A stretch of 64,000 nt of DNA. Source: JAJEFO01 sp965209045 (GTDB lineage Bacteria > Pseudomonadota > Alphaproteobacteria > Rhodobacterales > Rhodobacteraceae). Positions 44,155 to 52,164 of this stretch are shown here, in pieces. Below the pieces are notes generated by a model. The model was not told the origin of the DNA, did not search any database, and was given only the letters and a program-made list of their open reading frames with translations. Position numbers and translations under genes: made by a program. Within the stretch, counting starts at the first letter, position 1; every line of letters starts with the position of its first letter. The stretch is taken from the NCBI GenBank assembly GCA_965209045.1, contig CBDBPW010000001.1, positions 1,178,001 to 1,242,000 on the forward strand. Direction: 5' to 3'.

Positions 44155-44688
44155 TCAAGACCCGCAGCGTCTCTCGGCGTCCTCGATCATCGCTGTCGCG
44201 CCGATCAGCGAAAACGTGTCCTTCGTCTGCGTTCCGCGGCTCGAACGTGCGGTCACGACCGCTTCGGCCCCCCGTTTCATGGCGGTCACGATCTTTCGAT
44301 CCTCGGCCGGTGTCGCAGGCCAGGCATACTCTCCCTCGGTGAAGAGCTCGAACGTCGCACCATCGACTTCCAGCGTCGCCGTCGAGCCTTTCGCGAAGGG
44401 GTATCCGCCGGTGAAGCTGACTTCTCCCGCCACGTCGCGCGCCGGTTGATACGTCACGAACAGGAGGATGTCGCCCCGGCGAACCGTCACCGCCCTGCCG
44501 TCGCGCGTGTTCACGGTCTTCTTTGGCGCGGTGACTGCCCAGCAAGCCTTTGGATCGGTTCCCTCGAAGACCTGCCAGTCGGATGCTTCCGCCACACGAG
44601 TGCCCGCGTCCTGTGCGCTCACGCTTCCCGCAACGCATGCCGCCGCGACGGACAGTGCCAATGCCGAGAAAATACGTCCCTTCTTCAT
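44155..44688 (-). CDS. IalB-family (invasion-associated locus B) secreted protein
   Basis: A 177-residue protein with a signal peptide (MKKGRIFSALALSVAAACVA then GSVSA, cleavage about residue 25). The mature part has the IalB pattern: SDWQVFEGTDPKACWAVTAP at the start, FVTYQPARDVAGEVSFTGGY, and a final cysteine ERRCGS. IalB was first seen in Bartonella, but homologues are widespread in free-living alphaproteobacteria and their role is unclear. The single early and single late cysteine (about 49 and 175) may form a disulfide. Confidence 0.82.
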   Translation of the reverse strand: MKKGRIFSALALSVAAACVAGSVSAQDAGTRVAEASDWQVFEGTDPKACWAVTAPKKTVNTRDGRAVTVRRGDILLFVTYQPARDVAGEVSFTGGYPFAKGSTATLEVDGATFELFTEGEYAWPATPAEDRKIVTAMKRGAEAVVTARSSRGTQTKDTFSLIGATAMIEDAERRCGS

Positions 44689-44840
44689 CGTGCCACATTG
44701 CCTCCGGATCTATTCGCCCGATTCCTGCCCGTTGTCACAGGCGCGATGTTCCTGTCCAACGGGTCTCTAATAACGTATCTCAAGCTCTTGATGGAACCCC
44801 CTGCCTGTAGAAATTCTCCTCAACCGAGTGGAGCAAACCC

Positions 44841-45746
44841 ATGACCCGTCCCGTCCCGATGGTCGAGATACTTCGAGCGGACTTCGTGGAATCCCGTCAT
44901 GAGGGCCATGCGGCAGTCGCGGGCGCGGACGGAAGAATCGTTGAGGCTTGGGGCGACCCGGGCACGGTCATTCTCCCCCGCTCTTCGGCCAAGATGCTGC
45001 AGGCCTTGCCGCTGCTCGAAAGCGGGGCAGGCGCAGGCCTTTCAACGGAGCAGCTGGCGCTCGCCTGCGCTTCGCACAGCGGAGAGCGGCGCCATGTCTT
45101 TCTCGTGAACCAGTGGCTGAAGGGTCTTGGCCTTGATGACGACGCGCTGCTGTGCGGACCGCAGGCATCGCGCGATCGTGACCATTGCCTCTGGATGAAC
45201 CGCGTCGGCAAGAAGGTGACTCGCGTCTACAACAATTGCTCGGGCAAGCATGCGGGCTTCCTCACGCTCGCGAAGCACCTTGAGGCGGAACTCGACTATG
45301 TCGAACCGGGCCATCCCGTACAGCGCGCCGTGCGCCAGGCGATCGAGGAGATCTGTAACGAGGAAAGCCCGGGCTTCGGAATCGACGGCTGCTCGGCCCC
45401 GAACTTCGCGGTCAGCCTTGCGGGCCTCGCACGCGCCATGGCGCGATTCGCCGCCGCAGGAGGGAAGGGCGACCTGCGTGACGTCGCGATGACCCGGCTT
45501 GTCAACGCCATGATCGCGCATCCGGACCTGGTCTCGGGACAAGGCCGTGCATGCGCGGCGCTGATGGAACTGGCAACCGAGCCCTTGGCCGTCAAGACCG
45601 GTGCAGAGGGTGTCTATGTCGCGATTCTTCCGGAATGGAAACTCGGAATCGCCCTCAAGATAGCTGATGGCGCAAACCGTGCATCAGAAGTCGCGGTGGC
45701 GGGAGTGATTTCGCTATGGCGGACTGCGGTTTTCCCAGCGGTCTGA
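44841..45746 (+). pseudogene. L-asparaginase II-type gene, 5' part cut by an insertion element
   Basis: The first 287 codons are a normal asparaginase-II-family (Rhizobium type, PF06089) enzyme. VEILRADFVESRHEGHAAVA, PRSSAKMLQALPLLESGAGA, ACASHSGERRH, NNCSGKHAGFL and GIDGCSAPNFAVSLAG are conserved motifs. After ...ANRASEVAVAG the frame enters the ISKra4 element and stops 15 residues later. The missing C-terminus is found beyond the element in the same frame (47457-47597). Removal of the element and one copy of the 11-bp duplication would restore 330 residues. The truncated protein probably lacks activity. Confidence 0.9.
45692..45702 (+). repeat. left copy of the 11-bp target duplication
   Basis: CGCGGTGGCGG immediately precedes the left end of the ISKra4-family element and is repeated exactly at 47456-47466. 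In asparaginase frame it encodes part of VAVA. An identical flanking pair together with a perfectly restored reading frame is strong evidence for a single simple insertion. Confidence 0.85.
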
Positions 45747-45886
45747 AATCAAACGACAATTTTCGGACCGGATCGAGAGATCGCCCCTGATCTGGCCGAA
45801 TCCGCGAAAATTCGGCTCGCTGGCCGCGACTTTTCCATGTCGGTCGCGTCGGCTGGCGTTCCTGGCCCTGGATTCCGGGTGTGGTA

Positions 45887-45942
45887 GAGTGCTCCTGCAA
45901 CTACTTGAAAACGCCCCTGGACGGGGGCGGAAAGGAGCACTC
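45887..45942 (+). promoter_or_regulatory. hairpin covering the transposase ribosome binding site
   Basis: GAGTGCTCCT (45887-45896) is the exact inverse complement of AGGAGCACTC (45933-45942), whose AGGAG is the likely ribosome binding site of the transposase (ATG at 45945). A second stem, CGCCCC with GGGGCG (about 45912-45929), lies inside the loop. Folded RNA would hide the site. This could keep transposase levels low, or block translation of transcripts entering from outside, as known for other elements. The function is inferred. Confidence 0.65.
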
Positions 45943-45944
45943 CG

Positions 45945-47402
45945 ATGAAGAGCCTACAGCCTGAAGCCTCGATTGCCAACATCGATGACGGAAGCGGACC
46001 CGTCGCGGCGGCGCAGGCGCGCCTGACGGAGGCGGGCATCGCCCTGGTCGAGCGGGCCGCCGAGATCGGCCTGGCGGGGAACGTCGCGACCCTGTACCGG
46101 GACGACCCGCTGAAGGCCGAGGCCGCGTTCCGCGACATGGTCTTCGGCTTGGCCCGTTCAGTCCTGAAGGGCGCGTTCGAGGCGCTGGACGGCCACGGGC
46201 CGTCTCTGGAGGCCAACGGCAGGACGTACCGGAAGGCCGAAGTCACGCCGGGCCGCGCGATGACGATGTTCGGGCCGGTCGGCTTCCTGCGGTCGCGGTA
46301 CCGTCCCTCGGGGACCGGCGCGTCGCTGGTTCCCGCCGAGGCCGTCCTCGGCCTGACGGCATGCGGGCTGACGCCGGCGGCTGCGGGTCTCTCGATGTAC
46401 CTGATGAGCGGCCTGACGGCCCGCGAGAGCGAGGACGCCTGGAGGCGGCTCTGCGGCCAGGGTCCTTCGACGGCGTCCCTGGTGCGGCTTTCCGGAGAGG
46501 CCGGAAGCCGCATGGAGGCATGCTCCGGCGATCTCCTGCCGGATCTCCGGGAGCGGGAGGAGATGCCTGCGGGGGCGGTGTCGCTGCTGGTCTCGCTCGA
46601 CGGTGTCATGATGCGCATGAACGCCGAGACGGCCGAAGGAAAGCCAACGGACGCTGGCTGGCGCGAGGCGTCGTGCGGCGTCGTGGCCTTGGTCGACGCC
46701 GAGGGGAACATGCTGGAGAGCCGGTACTTCGGGCGTCTTCCCGAGGCCGGCAAGGCGAGCCTGAAGTCGCAGCTGAGCGCCGAGGCGTTCCACTGGCTGG
46801 CGCTCAAGCCGGACCTGAAGCTTGCGGTCGTCGCCGACGGCGCGAAGGACAACTGGCCCTTCCTGGAATCGCTGTGCCCCGATGTCATGCTTCTCGATAT
46901 CTGGCACGCGATCCAGCACATGAAGGCAGCGGCCGACGCCGCCTTTGGCCCGGACACGGCCGCCGGAACGGCCTGGTTCGAGAAGTGGCGGCACGTCCTG
47001 CGCCACGATCCCAAGGGGGCCGGCAAGGTGATCGACGCCATTCGCCACTTGCTGCGGAAGGGCAAGGGAGCCGACGGGATCCGGAAGGAACTCGCCTACT
47101 TCCGCGCTAACCGTCACCGCATGCACTACGCTGCCGCCGCCGACGCGGGCTACGCCATCGGATCGGGATCCGTGGAATCCGCAAACAAGGTTCTGGTGAC
47201 GTCACGGATGAAGCGCTCAGGGCAGAGCTGGGGTCGCGACGGCGGACAGGGCGTCCTGACCTTCCGGTCGCTTCTCAAGTCCGGACGCTTCGACCGGGCA
47301 TGGGCCGCGCTGGTCCCGAGCCTGAGCCGCAGCAATGGCTGGAAGCCCTCGCAATGCGCCAACGAAAACGGGCCGGTGGCGCAAGTCGCGCTCGCCGCGT
47401 GA
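45945..47402 (+). CDS. ISKra4-family transposase
   Basis: A 485-residue DDE transposase. The family layout is present: an N-terminal helical part, the region AEAVLGLTACGLTPAAAGLS, the first aspartate in LLVSLDGVMMRMN, the second in LAVVADGAKDNWPFLESL, DIWHAIQHMKAAADAAFG, and the closing GYAIGSGSVESANKVLVTSR with the catalytic glutamate. The reading frame is intact, so the element may still be active. The ribosome binding site lies within a hairpin. Confidence 0.93.
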   Translation: MKSLQPEASIANIDDGSGPVAAAQARLTEAGIALVERAAEIGLAGNVATLYRDDPLKAEAAFRDMVFGLARSVLKGAFEALDGHGPSLEANGRTYRKAEVTPGRAMTMFGPVGFLRSRYRPSGTGASLVPAEAVLGLTACGLTPAAAGLSMYLMSGLTARESEDAWRRLCGQGPSTASLVRLSGEAGSRMEACSGDLLPDLREREEMPAGAVSLLVSLDGVMMRMNAETAEGKPTDAGWREASCGVVALVDAEGNMLESRYFGRLPEAGKASLKSQLSAEAFHWLALKPDLKLAVVADGAKDNWPFLESLCPDVMLLDIWHAIQHMKAAADAAFGPDTAAGTAWFEKWRHVLRHDPKGAGKVIDAIRHLLRKGKGADGIRKELAYFRANRHRMHYAAAADAGYAIGSGSVESANKVLVTSRMKRSGQSWGRDGGQGVLTFRSLLKSGRFDRAWAALVPSLSRSNGWKPSQCANENGPVAQVALAA

Positions 47403-47455
47403 TTCGCAAACGGAACATCATGGAATCAAAAAGTGAACCATACGAGAATCGCGCC

Positions 47456-47466
47456 CGCGGTGGCGG
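47456..47466 (+). repeat. right copy of the 11-bp target duplication
   Basis: CGCGGTGGCGG, identical to 45692-45702, directly follows the right end of the ISKra4-family element and starts the recovered 3' part of the asparaginase frame. Confidence 0.85.
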
Positions 47467-47597
47467 CCTTGCTTGCGCGGTTCGGCGCGATCAACGAGAA
47501 CCATCCACTGCTCAGCCGCGACATTCGCAACTGGGATGGGATTGCCACCGGGATCGTGCGTCCTGTCGCAGGCTTCGCTGCGCCACCGAGAGGTTGA
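47457..47597 (+). pseudogene. 3' part of the split L-asparaginase gene
   Basis: The frame AVAALLARFGAINENHPLLS then RDIRNWDGIATGIVRPVAGF is the conserved C-terminus of the asparaginase-II family and continues exactly where the 5' part stops at the target duplication. It ends with TGA six bases before the CoA-binding protein gene. It has no start of its own. The lack of other damage suggests that the interruption is young. Confidence 0.88.
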
Positions 47598-47603
47598 CGG
47601 CCA

Positions 47604-48098
47604 ATGCCGGACCAAAGCAAGGATTCGACTCTTCGCCATGTTCTCGAGGAGACAGGCACCATTGCCATGGTCGGCGCTTCCACGAACCCCGTCAGCCCGT
47701 CCCTGTTTGTCGCGACGTATTTCAGCGGACGGGGACGGCGGGTGATCCCGATCAACCCGACCCGGGTTGGCGAGACCCTGCTAGGCGAGCCGGTTTTGGC
47801 GAGCATTGGCGACATTCCCTCGAATGTCAGGATTGACCTGCTAGACGTCTTCCGAGGATCCGACGCCGTGCCAGGCATTGTGGACGAGGCGCTTGCTCAC
47901 CTGATGCCCGGTCTCAAGTGCATCTGGATGCAATACGGCGTGCGCCACGAGGCGGCGGCGGAGAAGGCGCGTGCGCACGGGCTGATCGTGGTTCAGGACC
48001 GCTGTCCCAAGGTCGAGCACATGCGCCTGTTCGGCGGACCGAACCTTGCCGGCATCGGCGGCGTGCGCGTTTCGTCGAAACTGCCGGGCAACAGGTGA
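47604..48098 (+). CDS. CoA-binding-domain protein (YccU-like)
   Basis: A 164-residue Rossmann-like protein of the CoA_binding_2 family. TIAMVGASTNPVSPSLFVAT (residues 19-38), RRVIPINPTRVGETLLGEPV, then KCIWMQYGVRHEAAAEKARA and a conserved cysteine in VVQDRCPKVEHMRL define it. The function in bacteria is unknown; some members bind CoA. It lies six bases after the end of the asparaginase gene, so the two were probably one operon before the insertion and its expression may now depend on the element or an internal promoter. Confidence 0.88.
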   Translation: MPDQSKDSTLRHVLEETGTIAMVGASTNPVSPSLFVATYFSGRGRRVIPINPTRVGETLLGEPVLASIGDIPSNVRIDLLDVFRGSDAVPGIVDEALAHLMPGLKCIWMQYGVRHEAAAEKARAHGLIVVQDRCPKVEHMRLFGGPNLAGIGGVRVSSKLPGNR

Positions 48099-48166
48099 TG
48101 AGAGCGTCATTGCCCTCTGCCCGGCCAGAAGCTATGTCGCCGACGTCAGCCATGCGAGGTGTCCAG

Positions 48167-48994
48167 ATGTCCAACGTTCAGCTCGAAGCCGCGATCGAAT
48201 CCGCCTGGAACGTTCGTGACGAGATAACGCCCTCCACGACCGGGGAAGCCCGTGACGCGATCGAGGACACGCTGACGGCGCTGGATGCAGGCAGGCTTCG
48301 CGTTGCCGAACGCAGGGACGACGGCACCTGGCACGTCAACCAGTGGGCCAAGAAGGCCGTGCTCCTTGGCTTCCGCCTCAAGGACATGGAACTGCAGGAA
48401 GGCAGCCCGCAGGGCGCAGCCTGGTGGGACAAGGTGGACAGCAAGTGGAAAGGCTGGAACGACAACACGTGGAGGGCGGCCGGCTTTCGTGCGGTGCCCA
48501 ATTGCGTCGTGCGCAGGTCCGCCTATATCGCGCCGGGCGTCGTTTTGATGCCGTCCTTCGTCAATCTCGGCGCCTATGTTGACGAGGGCACGATGGTGGA
48601 CACCTGGGCGACGGTCGGCTCCTGCGCCCAGATCGGCAAGAATGTCCATCTTTCAGGCGGGGTCGGCATCGGCGGCGTTCTCGAGCCGATGCAGGCAGGG
48701 CCGACGATCATCGAGGACAACTGCTTTGTCGGCGCCCGGTCGGAGGTGGTGGAAGGGGTCATCGTCCGCGAAGGCTCGGTTCTCGGCATGGGCGTTTTCA
48801 TCGGCCAGTCCACGAAGATCGTCGTGCGGGATACGGGCGACGTCCTGTACGGAGAAGTCCCGCCTTACTCCGTGGTTGTCGCCGGATCAATGCCATCCAG
48901 GAACGGCGTCAATCTCTATTGCGCGGTCATCGTGAAGCAGGTCGACGAACGTACGCGTTCGAAGACCGGCATCAACGAGCTCCTGCGTGACTGA
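48167..48994 (+). CDS. dapD: 2,3,4,5-tetrahydropyridine-2,6-dicarboxylate N-succinyltransferase
   Basis: A 275-residue left-handed beta-helix enzyme of the succinylase route to diaminopimelate and lysine. I start at MSNVQLEAAIESAWNVRDEI, with an AGGTG site upstream; ATG five codons earlier is an alternative. Hexapeptide-repeat turns run through IAPGVVLMPSFVNLGAYVDE, GTMVDTWATVGSCAQIGKNV and GGVGIGGVLEPMQAGPTIIE. The length is usual. The dapE gene, a later step in the same route, lies two genes downstream. Confidence 0.96.
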   Translation: MSNVQLEAAIESAWNVRDEITPSTTGEARDAIEDTLTALDAGRLRVAERRDDGTWHVNQWAKKAVLLGFRLKDMELQEGSPQGAAWWDKVDSKWKGWNDNTWRAAGFRAVPNCVVRRSAYIAPGVVLMPSFVNLGAYVDEGTMVDTWATVGSCAQIGKNVHLSGGVGIGGVLEPMQAGPTIIEDNCFVGARSEVVEGVIVREGSVLGMGVFIGQSTKIVVRDTGDVLYGEVPPYSVVVAGSMPSRNGVNLYCAVIVKQVDERTRSKTGINELLRD

Positions 48995-49057
48995 GCCTGA
49001 CGCCCGTGATCGGAAGGCGTGCCTCGCACATTCACTTGCCAAACGCGCAACGCGCCC

Positions 49058-49189
49058 ATGGTCGAATTCGAATCCTTCACCCAAGTCACGCGTGCCCCTC
49101 GCCCCGGACGTGATTGGACAGGAGGCGGCGTGCATTCCGAAGACGTCGCGATGGTCGTCGGGCACGTCCCGGTCGGAGGGCTGACATGA
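49058..49189 (+). CDS. 43-codon small ORF overlapping the HAD gene start
   Basis: The frame runs from ATG (MVEFESFTQVTRAPRPGRDW then TGGGVHSEDVAMVVGHVPVG) to a TGA that overlaps the ATG of the HAD phosphatase gene (ATGA). Third-base GC is about two thirds, compatible with coding. No ribosome binding site is obvious and I know no family. It may be a coupled leader-type peptide or a chance frame. Confidence 0.3.
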   Translation: MVEFESFTQVTRAPRPGRDWTGGGVHSEDVAMVVGHVPVGGLT

Positions 49190-49884
49190 CGGCAATCTTT
49201 CTCGATCTCGATGGCACGCTCGTGGAGTCCCACCCCGGGATCCTCGAGTCCTTGCGCCACGCGCTCGAATCAACCGGCCATCACGCGCTTGCGGAGACGG
49301 ACCTCGCCTGGATGATCGGGCCGCCCTTCGACGAGTCCTTTCGCAAGATGGGACTCTCCAACCCCGACACCGTGATGGCCGCGTACCGGGAACACTATCG
49401 CCAGGGGGGCATGTTCGACGCGCGGGTGTATGACGGCGTCCTCGACGCGCTGGGCCTGCTTCGGGAATCTGGGGCGCGTATGTATCTTGCCACCGCCAAG
49501 CCGCACGTCTACGCCCGTCAGGTCACGCGGCATTTCGGCCTTGCCGAATACATGCAACGCGAATTCGGGCCGGAGCTTGACGGCACGCGGAGCTGGAAGG
49601 GCGACCTGCTGGCCCATGCGCTCGCCGAAACCGGCGAGGACGTGGTCAAGGCCGTGATGGTCGGGGACCGCGAGCACGACATGGCGGCCGCCAAGGAAGT
49701 CGGAATGAAGGGCATCGCCGTCAGTTGGGGATACGGGAACGAAGAGGAGTGGCACGATGCCGACACCGTCATTGACCGCCCGAATGCCCTGAAATCGGCG
49801 ATAGGGAGACTCGGATTGCAACTTGATGCACCGGATCCTTCACGTTTCATGCCGGAACGCGGCGACGTGGCCTGCAAAGCGTGA
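49186..49884 (+). CDS. HAD-superfamily phosphatase, phosphoglycolate phosphatase-like
   Basis: A 232-residue hydrolase. The start MTAIFLDLDGTLVESHPGIL holds motif I (DLDGTLVES), with a GGAGGG site upstream. Motif II is LYLATAKPHVYARQVTRHF-like (MYLATAKPHVYARQ), the motif III lysine lies near TRSWKGDLL, and motif IV is MVGDREHDMAAAKEVGM. The Gph subgroup dephosphorylates 2-phosphoglycolate or similar small phosphates, but the substrate is not fixed by sequence. It lies between dapD and dapE. Confidence 0.87.
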   Translation: MTAIFLDLDGTLVESHPGILESLRHALESTGHHALAETDLAWMIGPPFDESFRKMGLSNPDTVMAAYREHYRQGGMFDARVYDGVLDALGLLRESGARMYLATAKPHVYARQVTRHFGLAEYMQREFGPELDGTRSWKGDLLAHALAETGEDVVKAVMVGDREHDMAAAKEVGMKGIAVSWGYGNEEEWHDADTVIDRPNALKSAIGRLGLQLDAPDPSRFMPERGDVACKA

Positions 49885-49919
49885 TTGCGACCGCGCGCGG
49901 CAAAGGCTAGCCAAGGCGC

Positions 49920-51062
49920 ATGAGCTGTGACCCCGTCGAACTGACGCGGCAACTTGTTCGCTGCAGGACCGTCACGCCGGAGGAAGGCGGCGCGATCGCC
50001 CTGCTGGAATCCACGCTTCGCAGCGCCGGCTTTGACTGCTTTCGCGCCGACCGGGGAGATGTCGCGAACCTCGTTGCCCGTTGGGGCGCGAAGGCTGCAG
50101 CACGGACTTTCGGCTTCAACGGGCACACCGACGTCGTGCCGCCCGGGAACCCGGCGAACTGGTCAGCAAACCCCTTCGCGGCCGAGGAGCGCGGCGGCTG
50201 GCTCTACGGGCGCGGTGCCGTCGACATGAAGTCGGGCGTCGCGGCTTTCGTGTGCGCCGCGATTTCCTTCGTGCGGGAATCCCCGCCCGAGGGAGCGATC
50301 ATCATTTCCGTGACCGGCGACGAAGAGGGCGACGCCGCTGATGGCACGGCGGCCATTCTCGACTGGATGTCCTCCAACGGGGAAGCCATGTCGGATTGCA
50401 TCGTCGGAGAGCCGACATCCGTCGAGACCCTGGGTGACACGATCAAGATCGGGCGCAGGGGCTCCATGTCAGCGCATTTCACGGCGACCGGCAGGCAAGG
50501 CCATACGGCGTATCCGGACCGGGCCAGGAATCCGGTTCACGTCCTCGCGCGCCTCATGGACAGGCTCGCCAGCCACACGCTCGACGACGGCACCGAACAC
50601 TTCCAGCCGTCGACGCTTGCCGTCACGACGATCGACACAGGCAATGCCGCCACCAACGTCATTCCCGCCGCCTGCCGGGCATCTCTGAACATCAGGTTCA
50701 ACGACGCCCACGATTCCGGGAGCCTGACGGACTGGCTCGAAGAGGAGACCGCACGGTCTGCGTCGGCGTCCGGAGTCAAGATCTCAATGGAGACCAAGGT
50801 CTCCGGCGAGAGCTTTCTCACCCCGCCAGGCGCGCTTTCAGACCTCGTGGCGGAAGCAATCCAGGCCGAAACCGGTCTCTCTCCCGGTCTCTCGACGACC
50901 GGCGGTTCCTCCGATGCGCGCTTCGTGAAGCGGCACTGCCCGGTCGTGGAGTTCGGTCTCGTCGGCCAGACCATGCACGAGGTCGACGAACGCGTCGAAA
51001 TCGCGCAGATAACGCAGCTCGCGGCAGTCTATCGCCGAATCCTCGACAGGTACTTTGCATGA
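49920..51062 (+). CDS. dapE: succinyl-diaminopimelate desuccinylase
   Basis: A 380-residue M20-family metallohydrolase removing succinate from N-succinyl-LL-diaminopimelate. The metal ligands lie in FGFNGHTDVVPPGNPANW (H and the bridging region), LYGRGAVDMKSGVAAFVCAA, and SVTGDEEGDAADG with the catalytic glutamate. GRRGSMSAHFTATGRQGHTA opens the dimerisation lid and STTGGSSDARFVKRHCPVVE closes the active site. It overlaps the GNAT gene by four bases (ATGA). Confidence 0.95.
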   Translation: MSCDPVELTRQLVRCRTVTPEEGGAIALLESTLRSAGFDCFRADRGDVANLVARWGAKAAARTFGFNGHTDVVPPGNPANWSANPFAAEERGGWLYGRGAVDMKSGVAAFVCAAISFVRESPPEGAIIISVTGDEEGDAADGTAAILDWMSSNGEAMSDCIVGEPTSVETLGDTIKIGRRGSMSAHFTATGRQGHTAYPDRARNPVHVLARLMDRLASHTLDDGTEHFQPSTLAVTTIDTGNAATNVIPAACRASLNIRFNDAHDSGSLTDWLEEETARSASASGVKISMETKVSGESFLTPPGALSDLVAEAIQAETGLSPGLSTTGGSSDARFVKRHCPVVEFGLVGQTMHEVDERVEIAQITQLAAVYRRILDRYFA

Positions 51063-51475
51063 TTCGCCGAGCCGAAACGCGCGACATGCCGGCGGTGCTG
51101 GACATCCGCGCCCGCGTCTTCATAGAGGAACAGGGTGTTTCCGAAGCGGACGAGCGAGATGGTCGCGACGCCGAAGCAATCCATCTCATCGCCTTCGATT
51201 GCGGCGAGCCGGTCGGTACCGCACGCCTTCTGGTCGATGGTGATACAGGCCGGATCGGCCGCGTGGCGGTTCTCGCGGACAAGCGCGGTCACGGCTTGGG
51301 CAAGGACATCATGCGTGCGGCCCTGGACGAACTCAGAAGGCAGGGCCTTGCCCGAGCGAGCCTCGGATCCCAGGTCCACGCGATCGGTTTCTACGAGGCT
51401 CTCGGCTTTGAAACCATCGGCCCGGAATACTTCGAGGCCGGCATCCGGCATCGCGAAATGGTCCTTTCCTTGTGA
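51059..51475 (+). CDS. GNAT-family N-acetyltransferase (ElaA-like)
   Basis: A 138-residue acetyltransferase. IRRAETRDMPAVLDIRARVF then IEEQGVSEADERDGRDAEAI gives the N-terminal acceptor region, and the acetyl-CoA loop is VGRVAVLADKRGHGLGKDI-like, in GRIGRVAVLADKRGHGLGKD. GFYEALGFETIGPEYFEAGI is the usual C-terminal motif of the ElaA/YjcF type. The substrate is unknown. It is coupled both to dapE (ATGA) and to the DUF2064 gene (GTGA). Confidence 0.88.
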   Translation: MIRRAETRDMPAVLDIRARVFIEEQGVSEADERDGRDAEAIHLIAFDCGEPVGTARLLVDGDTGRIGRVAVLADKRGHGLGKDIMRAALDELRRQGLARASLGSQVHAIGFYEALGFETIGPEYFEAGIRHREMVLSL

Positions 51476-52041
51476 GGCAGCAGACCTTGATTGTCATGGT
51501 CAAGGAGCCGCGCCCCGGCCGGGTCAAGACACGCCTTGGGCGGGACGTCGGCATGGTGAGGGCGGCATGGTGGTACCGGCATCAGACAAGCCGTCTCTTG
51601 CGCCGACTTCGTGATCCGCGCTGGCGGACGGTCCTTGCGGTCACGCCTGACGTCGGGGAATTCAGGAGCCGTGTCTGGCCGGCCGACCTTCCGCGCGTCC
51701 CGCAAGGGACCGGGAGCCTGGGCCAGAGGATGAAGCGTGCGCTCAGGTCAACGCCGGGACCGACCCTTCTTGTCGGATCAGACGTCCCTGGCATCGAGAG
51801 GCGGCACGTTGCCGCCGGGTTCTCGACGCTGGGTCGGGCCCGAACCGTGATCGGTCCTGCCGACGATGGCGGTTTCTGGATGATCGGCCTCCTTCATCCG
51901 CGGCGACCGCCCAAGAACCTGTTTCGGGGCACGCGCTGGTCGCATCCGGATACGCTTGCCGACGCCCTTCCCACGCTTCCAAGGCCGGTCACGATGATAG
52001 ACACTCTTGCCGACGTTGACACGGCCGCCGATCTTCGGTGA
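51472..52041 (+). CDS. DUF2064 (TIGR04282) glycosyltransferase-like protein
   Basis: A 189-residue protein from a GTG overlapping the GNAT stop (GTGA). TLIVMVKEPRPGRVKTRLGR resembles the nucleotide-binding start of sugar-nucleotide transferases. The segment GPTLLVGSDVPGIERRHVAA carries the metal-binding DxP element, and GPADDGGFWMIGL is a family hallmark. Members often sit in mixed metabolic neighbourhoods; their reaction is not established. It ends the dapE-GNAT-DUF2064 run. Confidence 0.82.
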   Translation: MRQQTLIVMVKEPRPGRVKTRLGRDVGMVRAAWWYRHQTSRLLRRLRDPRWRTVLAVTPDVGEFRSRVWPADLPRVPQGTGSLGQRMKRALRSTPGPTLLVGSDVPGIERRHVAAGFSTLGRARTVIGPADDGGFWMIGLLHPRRPPKNLFRGTRWSHPDTLADALPTLPRPVTMIDTLADVDTAADLR

Positions 52042-52164
52042 CGGACCCGACTCTCCTCCATCCGGACCCGCCCCGACTGCAGCCGTGACGGCGCGGCCAT
52101 GGGCGCACGCTGCACGTCTTCAACCCGCGTGACCTGGACCACGTCCCGTGATACGCGGCGGGGC

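Larger units (their letters stand above)
45703..47455 (+). mobile_element. ISKra4-family insertion sequence
   Basis: A 1753-bp element bounded by an 11-bp direct repeat. Its ends are imperfect inverted repeats: GAGTGATTTCGCTATGG on the left and, reversed, GGCGCGATTCTCGTATGG on the right, sharing about 14 of 23 positions. It contains a single transposase gene and a 240-base leader with a hairpin over the ribosome binding site. It splits an asparaginase gene whose two halves still match in frame, so the insertion looks recent. Exact ends could be off by one base. Confidence 0.88.
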
